Shown piece after piece: positions 1 through 7,595 of a stretch of 64,000 nucleotides of DNA. The notes beneath the pieces are model-generated. The model searched no databases. It saw only the letters and a list, made by a program, of their open reading frames with translations, and was not told where the DNA came from. Both the position numbers and the translations under genes were made by a program. Each line of letters opens with the position of its first letter. Position 1 is the stretch's first letter. The DNA comes from Leptofilum sp965223285 (GTDB taxonomy: Bacteria; Chloroflexota; Anaerolineae; Promineifilales; Promineifilaceae), in NCBI RefSeq assembly GCF_965223285.1, contig NZ_OZ244997.1, positions 6,291,831 through 6,355,830 of the forward strand, in the 5' to 3' direction.

Positions 1-1
1 T

Positions 2-451
2 GTTGCCAGCCGCGCCTCGGTGAAGTCGGCGGCGTTTGCCGTGGTGACGGGGCTGGGCAAGCAGTTGCCACTGGCTGGCTTGCTCTTTTTTGTAGGGGCT
101 TTGGCGTTAGCTGGTATTCCGCCCACCAACGGGTTCATTAGCAAGATGCTGCTCTTCAACAGCGGCGTAGAGGCGACGCAAATCGTCGTTCTCAGTCTGA
201 TGGCCATAGGTAGCTTGGCAACGCTCATTTACACCATGCGCGCCTTCCAGCGGATTTGGTGGGAGCCGCAGTTGGATACGGCCGTTACCCTTAAACCGGC
301 TGGCGACAAGCTCATCGCCCCGGCATTGCTCATTGGCTTGGTGATTGTCCTGGGATTTTGGGCAGAACCGCTCATCCAGCTTACAGACGCCACCACGCTG
401 TGGCTGGCGCAACCGGACTTGTACATTACGGCCGTTTTAAGCGGTGGCTAG
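2..451 (+). CDS. mrpD: Mrp Na+/H+ antiporter subunit D, C-terminal part
   Basis: C-terminal ~149 residues of a multi-subunit cation/proton antiporter subunit related to the NuoN-type proton-translocating subunits of complex I. The frame is open to the left edge, so the gene begins outside the window. It contains the family-typical loop LAGIPPTNGFISK followed by at least two hydrophobic helices. Together with MrpE, F and G immediately downstream on the same strand it identifies a mrp/mnh operon, whose product exports Na+ in exchange for H+ at the membrane. Distinguishing MrpD from MrpA by this fragment alone is less certain, but the D-E-F-G order is the standard one. Confidence 0.88.
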   Translation, partial: VASRASVKSAAFAVVTGLGKQLPLAGLLFFVGALALAGIPPTNGFISKMLLFNSGVEATQIVVLSLMAIGSLATLIYTMRAFQRIWWEPQLDTAVTLKPAGDKLIAPALLIGLVIVLGFWAEPLIQLTDATTLWLAQPDLYITAVLSGG

Positions 452-468
452 TTTTAGCCATTAGTTTG

Positions 469-528
469 TTAGTGGTTAGTTTGTTAGTCGCTACGAGCCT
501 GTCCCAGCCACCAGCAACTAACCACCAA
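469..528. repeat. imperfect inverted repeat in the mrpD-mrpE spacer
   Basis: Arms TTAGTGGTTAGTT (469-481) and AACTAACCACCAA (516-528) pair at 12 of 13 positions with a 34-base loop. The spacer also shows short direct reiterations of TTAGTTTGTTAG. Similar TTAGTGG/CCACTAAC-type text occurs inside NRPS genes of this window (about 54.2 kb), so this is more likely a copy of a low-complexity dispersed repeat than a dedicated terminator; no T-run follows. Confidence 0.45.
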
Positions 529-549
529 CCACAAAAATTTGGAGTAACC

Positions 550-1029
550 ATGCACTATCTAACTTTTATGATTCCTGTCTGGCTGCTGTACATGCTGCTA
601 ACGGGCAATTGGGCAATCAACAACATCATTACGGGACTAGTATTGGCGGGGTTGGTGGCCTTGCTGGTGCGACCGGTGAAACGGCCGTTTACCTGGCACC
701 GCCTACCCGACGCCCTGCTGGCCAGTGGCATCTATCTGCTGCGGCTGCTATGGGATTTGTTATTGAGCGGTTTGCAAGTCGCCCGCATCGTGCTCACACC
801 CTCCCTGCCCATCAAACCCGGTATCGTGGCCATTCCCTCAGAATGTGAATCAGATTTGGGCGTGGCTCTGAGTGCCCATGCCATCACCCTGACGCCGGGG
901 GAAATGGTCGTTGAAATTGATGATGAAGGCATCATGTACACCCACATGCTGGATGCCAGCAACCCGGATGAGCACGTAGAGGCAGCTCAGAGAACCCGGC
1001 GGGATTTATTAAGCCGAATTTTTGTTTAA
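550..1029 (+). CDS. mrpE: Mrp antiporter subunit E
   Basis: 159-residue MrpE/MnhE subunit of the Mrp cation/proton antiporter. The start is set at the ATG at 550, preceded by GGAG at 541-544; an in-frame upstream extension to 358 lies over mrpD and has no ribosome binding site. The N-terminal half has two to three hydrophobic helices (residues ~5-55), followed by a soluble tail with the typical segment HAITLTPGEMVVEID, which is the MrpE hallmark. It follows mrpD by 98 bp and precedes mrpF, consistent with a polycistronic operon. Confidence 0.93.
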   Translation: MHYLTFMIPVWLLYMLLTGNWAINNIITGLVLAGLVALLVRPVKRPFTWHRLPDALLASGIYLLRLLWDLLLSGLQVARIVLTPSLPIKPGIVAIPSECESDLGVALSAHAITLTPGEMVVEIDDEGIMYTHMLDASNPDEHVEAAQRTRRDLLSRIFV

Positions 1030-1107
1030 TCTCCCCCTCCCTACCCCTCCCCCGAAAGGAGAGGGAACAGCTCCCTCTCCCCGTGGGAGAGGGCTGGGGA
1101 GAGGGGA
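1030..1107 (-). repeat. GC-rich dispersed palindromic element, copy A
   Basis: A purine/pyrimidine-biased element filling the mrpE-mrpF gap. It includes a perfect hairpin, CCCTCTCCC (1073-1081), loop CGT, GGGAGAGGG (1085-1093). Read on the minus strand it aligns along its whole length with 51936-52011 inside an NRPS gene, at roughly three quarters identity by eye. It therefore belongs to a mobile or amplifying short repeat family rather than being a terminator private to this operon. Confidence 0.75.
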
Positions 1108-1126
1108 AAGCACAGGAGTAAGAATT

Positions 1127-1402
1127 ATGGAACAACTGTTACAAACCGTTTTGCAAGGCGCACTCTTTATCCATACTGTCCTGTTGCTGTTTGTGGTTTA
1201 CAAAGTGTGGCGCGGCAAAGAAATTATGGAGCGACTGGTTGGGGCAGATATTGTGGCCACGCTCACCATCGGCATCCTCATCTTGACCGCGCTCATCCAA
1301 TCTAACGGCATTTACGTTGATGTCGCCCTTGGTCTGGCTGCACTCGGCTTCGTCAGCACCATCGCTTTGGCTAAATACGCGGCCGACGAGCAGATGTTTT
1401 AG
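1127..1402 (+). CDS. mrpF: Mrp antiporter subunit F
   Basis: 91-residue small membrane subunit MrpF (usual size ~90). The start is the ATG at 1127, with AGGAG at 1114-1118 upstream; an apparent longer frame from 1022 runs through the dispersed repeat and is rejected. Three hydrophobic helices are visible (residues ~8-25, 40-58, 63-80), with the conserved stretch GADIVATLTIGILIL between them. It is needed for assembly of the antiporter complex. The stop is 8 bp from mrpG. Confidence 0.92.
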   Translation: MEQLLQTVLQGALFIHTVLLLFVVYKVWRGKEIMERLVGADIVATLTIGILILTALIQSNGIYVDVALGLAALGFVSTIALAKYAADEQMF

Positions 1403-1410
1403 GAGAGGTT

Positions 1411-1743
1411 ATGGAAACGTTGACGCAAATTGGGATCATTACGGCCGTATTCATTGGCACTGCATTCTCTATTACCGGCGTGCTGGGCTACTTCCGCCTG
1501 CCCGACGTCTACACTAAACTTCACGCCTCCGGCAAAGTTGGCGTCTTTGGCGTGGTGCTGCTGCTCGTCGCCACCATCATCGCCTCACTTAATAATTTTA
1601 GTGCCGGACGCGGACTCATTTTAATTTTACTTCTACTTATTACAGGGCCAGTCACCTCCCACGCCATCAGCTCCGCAGCATATCGCCTGGGCATTCGTGT
1701 GGAACAAGCCGTTCGTGACGACCTGGCCGAAAAATCTAACTAA
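1411..1743 (+). CDS. mrpG: Mrp antiporter subunit G
   Basis: 110-residue MrpG/MnhG subunit. AGGAG lies 5 bases before the ATG. The protein has three membrane helices and the family-typical motif GYFRLPDVYTKLHA after the first helix; GPVTSHAISSAAYR follows in the C-terminal half. As last of the D-E-F-G set it completes the antiporter, and the next gene (a cation exchanger) begins 18 bp later, suggesting a shared ion-homeostasis transcript. Confidence 0.94.
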   Translation: METLTQIGIITAVFIGTAFSITGVLGYFRLPDVYTKLHASGKVGVFGVVLLLVATIIASLNNFSAGRGLILILLLLITGPVTSHAISSAAYRLGIRVEQAVRDDLAEKSN

Positions 1744-1761
1744 CCTGGAGGGAAAACCGTC

Positions 1762-2685
1762 TTGGAAACGTTACTCGACATTATCATCATTATCGTTTGC
1801 ATTGCTGCCCTGTGGCAAGGTGCCGAGCTTGTCGTAAATTCAGCCACGCGCATTGCTCGCAAAATCGGCATGTCTGATCTGGTTATCGGGCTAACCGTCG
1901 TCGCCATTGGCACCTCTGCACCGGAATTTGCCGTGACCGTCGTTGCCGCCCTGGAAGGTCAATCTGATATTTCTGTTGGTAACGTGGTGGGATCAAACAT
2001 TTTCAACCTGGGTTTCATTCTCGGTGGATTGGCATTGCTAAAAGGCATTGCCACCACCAAAACAATGGTTTATCGTGATGGCGGGATGCTCATCGGCACC
2101 ACCATCTTGCTCATTATCTTCTTGTATGATTTGTCTCTCAGCCGCATTGAAAGTGCCGTCTTGCTCATCATCTTGGTTGCCTATGTTGGTTTTCTCATCT
2201 ACCGACGTGCTGAAAGCGAAGAGCATATTCCCGAAGGTGAATTTAATTGGCTGGACATTCCCAAATTCATTGTGGGTATCGCCATCATCGTGACAGCGGG
2301 CCATTTTTTTGTAGAAGCTGCCTCAGATTTAGCACGGCTCATTGGCCTCTCGGAATGGGTGATTGGCGTCACCATTGTGGCCATTGGCACCTCGGCTCCA
2401 GAAATTGCCACGTCGTTGGTGGCGTTGTTGCGCGGGCAATCCGGCATGTCGGCAGGAAATCTGGTTGGTAGCGACCTATTCAATTTGTTAGGCGTACTCG
2501 GCTTGGCGGGCATTCTGAACCCGATGGTGGTCAATCCAGCGGCGCAAAGCAGCATTTTTCTGTTGGGCGGCATGGTTTTACTCGTTGTTATTATGATGCG
2601 TTCAGGCTGGCGCTTGTCCCGCTGGGAAGGGGGTGTTCTCATTCTCATAACCTTGGGGCGCTGGATTTTGGACTTTACACGATGA
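1762..2685 (+). CDS. CaCA-family Ca2+/Na+ (or K+-dependent) exchanger
   Basis: 307-residue inner-membrane cation antiporter of the CaCA superfamily (YrbG-like). It has two homologous halves, each with the alpha-repeat signature: GLTVVAIGTSAPEFAVT with GNVVGSNIFN in the first half, and GVTIVAIGTSAPEIATS with GNLVGSDLFN in the second. These Glu and Asn/Asp residues bind Na+ and Ca2+ in characterised relatives. Translation starts at TTG 1762 behind GGAGG (1747-1751). The gene sits directly behind mrpG, so it probably shares its expression and functions in Na+/Ca2+ balance. Confidence 0.92.
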   Translation: METLLDIIIIIVCIAALWQGAELVVNSATRIARKIGMSDLVIGLTVVAIGTSAPEFAVTVVAALEGQSDISVGNVVGSNIFNLGFILGGLALLKGIATTKTMVYRDGGMLIGTTILLIIFLYDLSLSRIESAVLLIILVAYVGFLIYRRAESEEHIPEGEFNWLDIPKFIVGIAIIVTAGHFFVEAASDLARLIGLSEWVIGVTIVAIGTSAPEIATSLVALLRGQSGMSAGNLVGSDLFNLLGVLGLAGILNPMVVNPAAQSSIFLLGGMVLLVVIMMRSGWRLSRWEGGVLILITLGRWILDFTR

Positions 2686-2716
2686 CATTTTTCTTGTAAC
2701 TTAACCTGCAACCAAG

Positions 2717-4504
2717 ATGACCTTCGACCATATTTTAGTATTGGGCATCCTGACCATCGCAGTCGGTCTCTTCATTAGTGACCGGCTGCGTGTTGATCTG
2801 GTTGCCCTTTTGGTTCTTCTGGCCCTGATCCTTACGGGGTTATTGACGCCAGAAGCTGCCTTTGCCGGGTTTGCCAGTCCGGCGGTCATCACCGTTTGGG
2901 CTGTTTTTATTATTAGCGGGGCAATGTTCCAAAGCGGTGTGGCCGATTTGCTGGCGCAGCAAATGTTGCGCCTGGCCGGGGATAGCCCGACTCGTCTACT
3001 CATTGTCATCATGGTTACGGCAGGCATCATGTCTGCCTTCATGAACAATATCGGAGCCGTTGCCATTTTACTACCCGCGGTGGTTGCTATTGGGCGCAGC
3101 CAACATATTGCCCCCTCTAAACTACTTATGCCCCTGGCTTTTGCCGCGCTTTTGGGGGGCAACATGACGCTTATTGGCACGCCACCCAATATTTTGGCGG
3201 CGACCATCCTGGAAGATTATGGCGGTGTAGAACCGTTCCAATTTTTTGACTTTTTGCCAATGGGCATCATTGTGCTTGTGGCTGGCATCTTGTACATGCT
3301 GCTGTTTGGGCGACATTTGTTACCAGAGCGGCAAAGCGGTGATGAATTGGTAGATGCATATCCGGTGCGGGAGTATGTGACAGAAGTGCGTGTCAGCGAA
3401 GCCTCTTCATTAATAGGCCAAACCGTTAAACAATCTCGCTTTGGTGAACAGTTTGATTTAAACATTTTGCGGGTGCGTCATGAAGATGATCGGATGGATT
3501 CACCCATTACCGATCGGCTTTTGGGTGCCGGAGATGTTCTGCTGATTGAAGGGCCGTTGAGTAATATTTTGAAAGTTAGCCGCACACATGGTTTGCAGTT
3601 GGCGCAAGAGTGGGAGTCACAAGGGTGGCACCCAAGTGTGGAAACGGAGGGGATGGACCTCATCGAGCTCACATTGGCACCATACTCTGAAATGACTGGG
3701 TTAACTTTGAAGGAAATGGGGTTTCGGGCGCGTTTTGGGCTTTCGGTGCTGGCCATTCGGCACAATGGGAAGTCTATCACGGACCATTTGGGCGATGTGC
3801 CAATTGATTTTGGGGATGCGCTGCTGGTTCAAGGTGCGCCCAACAAATTTGGCCTCTTGCGAACAAATCCTGATTTTCTGGTTTTGGATACACCCCAATT
3901 AGAACTGAGGCGCACGGATAAAGCGGCCGTTTCCCTCGTTATCCTCTTTGCGGTGCTGCTCACGGCTACGTTTGGCTGGCTGAGTATCACTACCACCATG
4001 GTGCTGGGTGCGGTGTTGATGATCCTAGCGGGCGTTTTGACAATGGACGAAGCGTACCGGGCCATCGATTGGCAATCTGTTTTTCTCATTGCAGGCATGC
4101 TGCCGTTGGGCATTGCTATGGAAGAAACTGGCACAGCTCGCCTACTGGCAGACCAACTCGTAAACATAGTTGGTGGCTTAGGGCCAGTTGCGGTACTGGC
4201 AGGAGTATTTTTATTGACCGCATTATTAACCGAAGTGATTTCCAATGCAGCAGCGGCCGTTCTCATGGTACCGATTGCAATTGACGCTGGTTTCGGCCTG
4301 GGGGTTGCGCCGGAACCGTTTGTGATGGCAACGGTTTTGGCAGCGTCCACCTCCTTTTTAATGCCTGTGGGGCATCAGGTAAACGTGATTATTTACGGCC
4401 CCGGCGGCTACCGTTTCTCTGATTACGCGCGTGTCGGCATTTGGCTCAATTTAATCATCCTGGGGCTGGTGTTGACGGTGTTGCCGTTGTTCTGGCCGTT
4501 TTAG
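2717..4504 (+). CDS. SLC13/DASS-type permease with two RCK_C (TrkA-C) domains
   Basis: 595-residue membrane permease with a split architecture. An N-terminal hydrophobic block (residues ~5-200) carries the signatures AFMNNIGAVAILLP and GGNMTLIGTPPNI. Two regulatory TrkA-C/RCK_C domains follow (~215-300 and ~310-390; VLLIEGP and ALLVQGA are the strand ends). The second hydrophobic block (~400-595) has EVISNAAAAVLMVPIA and a TSFLMPVGHQVN loop. Family members carry sulfate, dicarboxylates or other anions; the substrate cannot be read here. The ATG at 2717 has no clear Shine-Dalgarno. The 3' end overlaps the convergent TauE gene by 4 bp. Confidence 0.88.
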   Translation: MTFDHILVLGILTIAVGLFISDRLRVDLVALLVLLALILTGLLTPEAAFAGFASPAVITVWAVFIISGAMFQSGVADLLAQQMLRLAGDSPTRLLIVIMVTAGIMSAFMNNIGAVAILLPAVVAIGRSQHIAPSKLLMPLAFAALLGGNMTLIGTPPNILAATILEDYGGVEPFQFFDFLPMGIIVLVAGILYMLLFGRHLLPERQSGDELVDAYPVREYVTEVRVSEASSLIGQTVKQSRFGEQFDLNILRVRHEDDRMDSPITDRLLGAGDVLLIEGPLSNILKVSRTHGLQLAQEWESQGWHPSVETEGMDLIELTLAPYSEMTGLTLKEMGFRARFGLSVLAIRHNGKSITDHLGDVPIDFGDALLVQGAPNKFGLLRTNPDFLVLDTPQLELRRTDKAAVSLVILFAVLLTATFGWLSITTTMVLGAVLMILAGVLTMDEAYRAIDWQSVFLIAGMLPLGIAMEETGTARLLADQLVNIVGGLGPVAVLAGVFLLTALLTEVISNAAAAVLMVPIAIDAGFGLGVAPEPFVMATVLAASTSFLMPVGHQVNVIIYGPGGYRFSDYARVGIWLNLIILGLVLTVLPLFWPF

Positions 4505-5277
4505 TTGAATAGTTGGCCAATCCAACTAAAAACCCCTAACAAGTTGGCAGCGGAGACGGCAACAACGGCGATGAGCAGCCACCGCACAAAATTGGCTCCG
4601 CGCTCAACGGCCATGCGGGCCGCAGCCCAGGCACCCAGCGAGTTACCCACAGCTAGCAACAGTCCAATACCCCAATCCACCTGATCATTTAACACAAAAA
4701 TAATGAGGGCAGAGATGGTAAATGCCAGCACTATCAGCACCTTCACGGCATTGGCCCGCACCAGATCGTAGCCAATGCTCAGTACCAGCCCGGCTAGCAA
4801 GAAAATGCCAACCCCGGCCTGTAAAAAACCGCCGTACATGCCGATGAAAAAAAATATGATGAGCTGGATGAGAGACGGCCGTTTCCCCATCTTCTCCAAT
4901 TCGCCCTGCAACCACCGCTTGGGGCGCAGCAAAATGACAACCAGCATCACAACCATCAGCACGCCAATCGCCTGCCGCATCCGCGCTTCATCCAGATCAA
5001 CCGCAATTTGCGCTCCGATAACCGAGCCAACGATAGCCGGCGCAGACAAAATTAGCCCGCCGCGCACGTCCAGCATTTTTTGCCGCTGAAAGCTACTCAC
5101 AGAAACAATGTTTTGAAACAGAACGCCCACTCGGTTAGTGCCGTTTGCCACCGTGGCCGGAATACCTAGAAAGATGAGCAGGGGCAGGGTGATAAGTGAG
5201 CCACTGCCTGCCAGCGTGTTAATAAATCCTGCACCAAACCCGGCGGCCAGCACCGCCAGATAGATATACCATGCCAT
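4501..5277 (-). CDS. TauE/SafE-family sulfite/organosulfonate exporter-like permease
   Basis: 258-residue membrane protein with about eight helices. The N-terminal signature GFGAGFINTLAGSGSLITLPLL and the downstream NGTNRVGV are typical of the TauE/SafE (DUF81) family. A second family-type repeat, GMYGGFLQAGVGIFLLAGL, lies around residue 145. AGGAG lies 7 bases before the ATG (5277). Substrates in the family include sulfite, sulfoacetate and other small anions; none is indicated here. It is convergent with the SLC13 permease (4-bp overlap) and divergent from the hydantoinase. Confidence 0.9.
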   Translation of the reverse strand: MAWYIYLAVLAAGFGAGFINTLAGSGSLITLPLLIFLGIPATVANGTNRVGVLFQNIVSVSSFQRQKMLDVRGGLILSAPAIVGSVIGAQIAVDLDEARMRQAIGVLMVVMLVVILLRPKRWLQGELEKMGKRPSLIQLIIFFFIGMYGGFLQAGVGIFLLAGLVLSIGYDLVRANAVKVLIVLAFTISALIIFVLNDQVDWGIGLLLAVGNSLGAWAAARMAVERGANFVRWLLIAVVAVSAANLLGVFSWIGQLFN

Positions 5278-5299
5278 GAGTTAACTCCTAATTATTCAA

Positions 5300-5323
5300 C
5301 GCAGAGGCGCGGAGGCGCAGAGA
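5300..5323. repeat. single arm of a CGCAGAG-type dispersed repeat
   Basis: The sequence CGCAGAGGCGCGGAGGCGCAGAGA in the divergent TauE/hydantoinase spacer closely matches one arm of the complete inverted repeat at 57531-57596, which lies in frame inside an NRPS gene. Here only one arm is present. The remaining spacer (5278-5484) must hold the promoters of both divergent genes, but I see no confident boxes. Confidence 0.55.
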
Positions 5324-5484
5324 AATAAGGCAAGATGCGCGTTCGTGTCCTGCAAAATTTGTTCGGGGATGGATTATAAACGCTCTGGGAATTGTGGCGA
5401 TGGATTGGGATGGCGGGATTCGTACATTTGGGTTAATCATGATAAAAATCACGCTGAATGAAGCATAATGTCAGGAGGTCAGGC

Positions 5485-6849
5485 ATGTACGATTTGGTGA
5501 TTAAGGGAGGAACAGTGGTAACGGCCGTTTCCACATTCCCAGCAGACATCGGCATCAACGGTGAAACGATTGCCGCCATCGGGCAAAATCTGGACGGCAA
5601 GCAACAGCTTGATGCTACCAACAAGCTCGTCACCCCTGGCGCAGTTGACATGCATGTGCATCTGCAAATGCCGATTGGCAGCTTCACCTCCACCGACGGC
5701 TTTTACAGCGGCACCCGCGCCGCCGCCTTCGGCGGAACCACCACCATTGTTGACTTTGTAGAAACCCAGCCCAACGAAACGATGGTCGAAGCGATTGCCG
5801 CCCGCCGCGCCCTGGCGGATCCCAACGTGGTGATTGATTACGGTCTGCACATGACGATTACCCCCAGCGACATCGCCAAGCTGGAACAAATTCCTGAAGC
5901 GTTTGCCGCAGGCTGCACCAGCTTTAAGCTGTACATGGCCTACGGACACCGTTTGCAGGATGATAAGTTGTTGAGAGCATTAACGGCCGTTCGCAACGCC
6001 AGCGGCATCCCGGTAGTTCATGCAGAAAATTGGGATGTGATTACCGAGCTGATCCAGCAAAATTTGGCCGCCGGACATACCAACCCCCATTGGCATCCGC
6101 GCAGCCGCCCCGCCCTGCTAGAAGCTGAAGCGACTGGGCGAGTCATCGACATTGCCAGCTTTGTCGGTGTGCCGCTGCATATCTTCCACGTTTCCTGCGG
6201 CGAGGCGGTGGCCCGCATTGCCCAGGCGCGGCGGCAAGGGTTGCCCGTCACGGGAGAGACCTGCCCGCAATACCTCTTCCTCACCTGGGATGTGTACGAC
6301 GCACCGGGCGTGGACGGCACGCTGCCCGTCTGTTCGCCGCCCATCCGCGACCGCGCCGCCCAAACTGCGCTGTGGCAGGCGCTCAGCCGCAACGAGCTGC
6401 AAATTGTCACCACCGATCATTGCCCATTCACCTATGAAGAGAAAGCGACCGGGCTGGACAATTACAGCCAGATTCCCGGCGGCGTGCCCTCGATCGAGAT
6501 GCGCTTTGCTGCGCTTTACTCGCAGGGAATGCGCCAGGGCTGGCTCAGCCTGCCGCAATGGGTGGCGCAATGCTGCACCAATCCGGCCAAACTGATGGGT
6601 TTGGCTAAAAAAGGGGAAATCACGGTAGGGTACGATGCTGATTTGGTAATTTTTGATCCAGCGGCTAGTCGCACTTTATCGCCCGATTCGCTACACGAAG
6701 CAGCGGATTGGACACCTTACGATGGTTTAGAGCTTCAAGGCTGGCCGCAAACAACTATATGCCGGGGCAAAATTGTGGTGCAGGATGGGGAATTTGTGGG
6801 GGGGAAGGGGAACGGTCGTTTCGTCCACCGCACCCAGGCAAATCTCTAA
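5485..6849 (+). CDS. hydantoinase / dihydropyrimidinase-type cyclic amidohydrolase
   Basis: 454-residue zinc amidohydrolase that opens cyclic amides (dihydropyrimidines, hydantoins or allantoin). Metal ligands are visible in order: the HxH of VDMHVHLQMP (residue ~57), the carboxylated Lys of CTSFKLYMAYG (~147), His in VVHAEN, His in HIFHVSCGEA, and the Asp of VTTDHCPF (~310). The start is the ATG at 5485, with AGGAGG at 5473-5478; a longer frame from 5458 lacks support. A dihydropyrimidinase or D-hydantoinase role is likeliest; allantoinase cannot be excluded. The stop overlaps the convergent PPTase gene by 4 bp. Confidence 0.88.
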   Translation: MYDLVIKGGTVVTAVSTFPADIGINGETIAAIGQNLDGKQQLDATNKLVTPGAVDMHVHLQMPIGSFTSTDGFYSGTRAAAFGGTTTIVDFVETQPNETMVEAIAARRALADPNVVIDYGLHMTITPSDIAKLEQIPEAFAAGCTSFKLYMAYGHRLQDDKLLRALTAVRNASGIPVVHAENWDVITELIQQNLAAGHTNPHWHPRSRPALLEAEATGRVIDIASFVGVPLHIFHVSCGEAVARIAQARRQGLPVTGETCPQYLFLTWDVYDAPGVDGTLPVCSPPIRDRAAQTALWQALSRNELQIVTTDHCPFTYEEKATGLDNYSQIPGGVPSIEMRFAALYSQGMRQGWLSLPQWVAQCCTNPAKLMGLAKKGEITVGYDADLVIFDPAASRTLSPDSLHEAADWTPYDGLELQGWPQTTICRGKIVVQDGEFVGGKGNGRFVHRTQANL

Positions 6850-7595
6850 GCTGGCCACTGCCACGTGCGCAACTGCCACTCCCGCCCCTCGGCAATGACA
6901 GCTCCGGCGTAGCCATTAGCTGGCTCCAGATTTTCCAATCGCCAGCGAGCAGCGGCTTCCCGGCTGCCTTTTACTTGCAGCAGGTCGGCTGGCTCACCTG
7001 GCTTCAAGGTCACGTCGAATGAATCGAGTGGGCAGGACAGCCCTTCGCCAATGACTTTGATGAAGGCCTCTTTGCGCGTCCAGCAGTTAAAGAACGCCTG
7101 GGGTTTTTGTTCGGGGGGAACGGCCGTAAACACCGCCACCTCATTTTCGGAGAAAAATCGCTCCGCAATTTGTTCGCCATCGTCTAACGGCCGTACCTGC
7201 TCAATATCCACCCCCACTTCCCGATTGCGGGAAAACGCCAGCAGTGCCACCCCCTGCGCATGGGATATGTTGAAACGCACGCCAGAGGTTGCCTGTTCAG
7301 CCGCCAGTTCCGGCTTACCATGTTCGCCGTAAGCAAAGGCAATGAGGTGTGCCGGAAGTTGCAAGTAGTTACCTAAAAGTTGCCTCAGCAAACCCCGCGC
7401 CACAATATAATGCTCCCGGTCATGATCAAAATAGAAGCGATTGGCGCGAGCGCGCTCATCCTCGGACAAATGCTGCCAAAATTGGTTTAGCTGGGTCTGG
7501 GATCGATTTAGTGAGGCCACCCACACGTGAAGTTCATCGGCGGGCAAGGTGGGATTGGCTGGCGATGGTGGCCAGGCTGAGAGAAACGGGATCAT
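6846..7595 (-). CDS. Sfp-type 4'-phosphopantetheinyl transferase
   Basis: 249-residue PPTase that transfers phosphopantetheine from CoA to the conserved Ser of carrier domains, converting NRPS and PKS proteins to their active form. Typical motifs are GVDIEQVRPL (Mg2+ ligands, residue ~113) and FFNCWTRKEAFIKVIGEGL (~170), with the Sfp-type length. The ATG overlaps the stop of the upstream NRPS as ATGA, so the two are translationally coupled. It is the last gene of the biosynthetic run and probably serves all carrier domains and the free carrier protein of this cluster. Confidence 0.94.
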   Translation of the reverse strand: MIPFLSAWPPSPANPTLPADELHVWVASLNRSQTQLNQFWQHLSEDERARANRFYFDHDREHYIVARGLLRQLLGNYLQLPAHLIAFAYGEHGKPELAAEQATSGVRFNISHAQGVALLAFSRNREVGVDIEQVRPLDDGEQIAERFFSENEVAVFTAVPPEQKPQAFFNCWTRKEAFIKVIGEGLSCPLDSFDVTLKPGEPADLLQVKGSREAAARWRLENLEPANGYAGAVIAEGREWQLRTWQWPA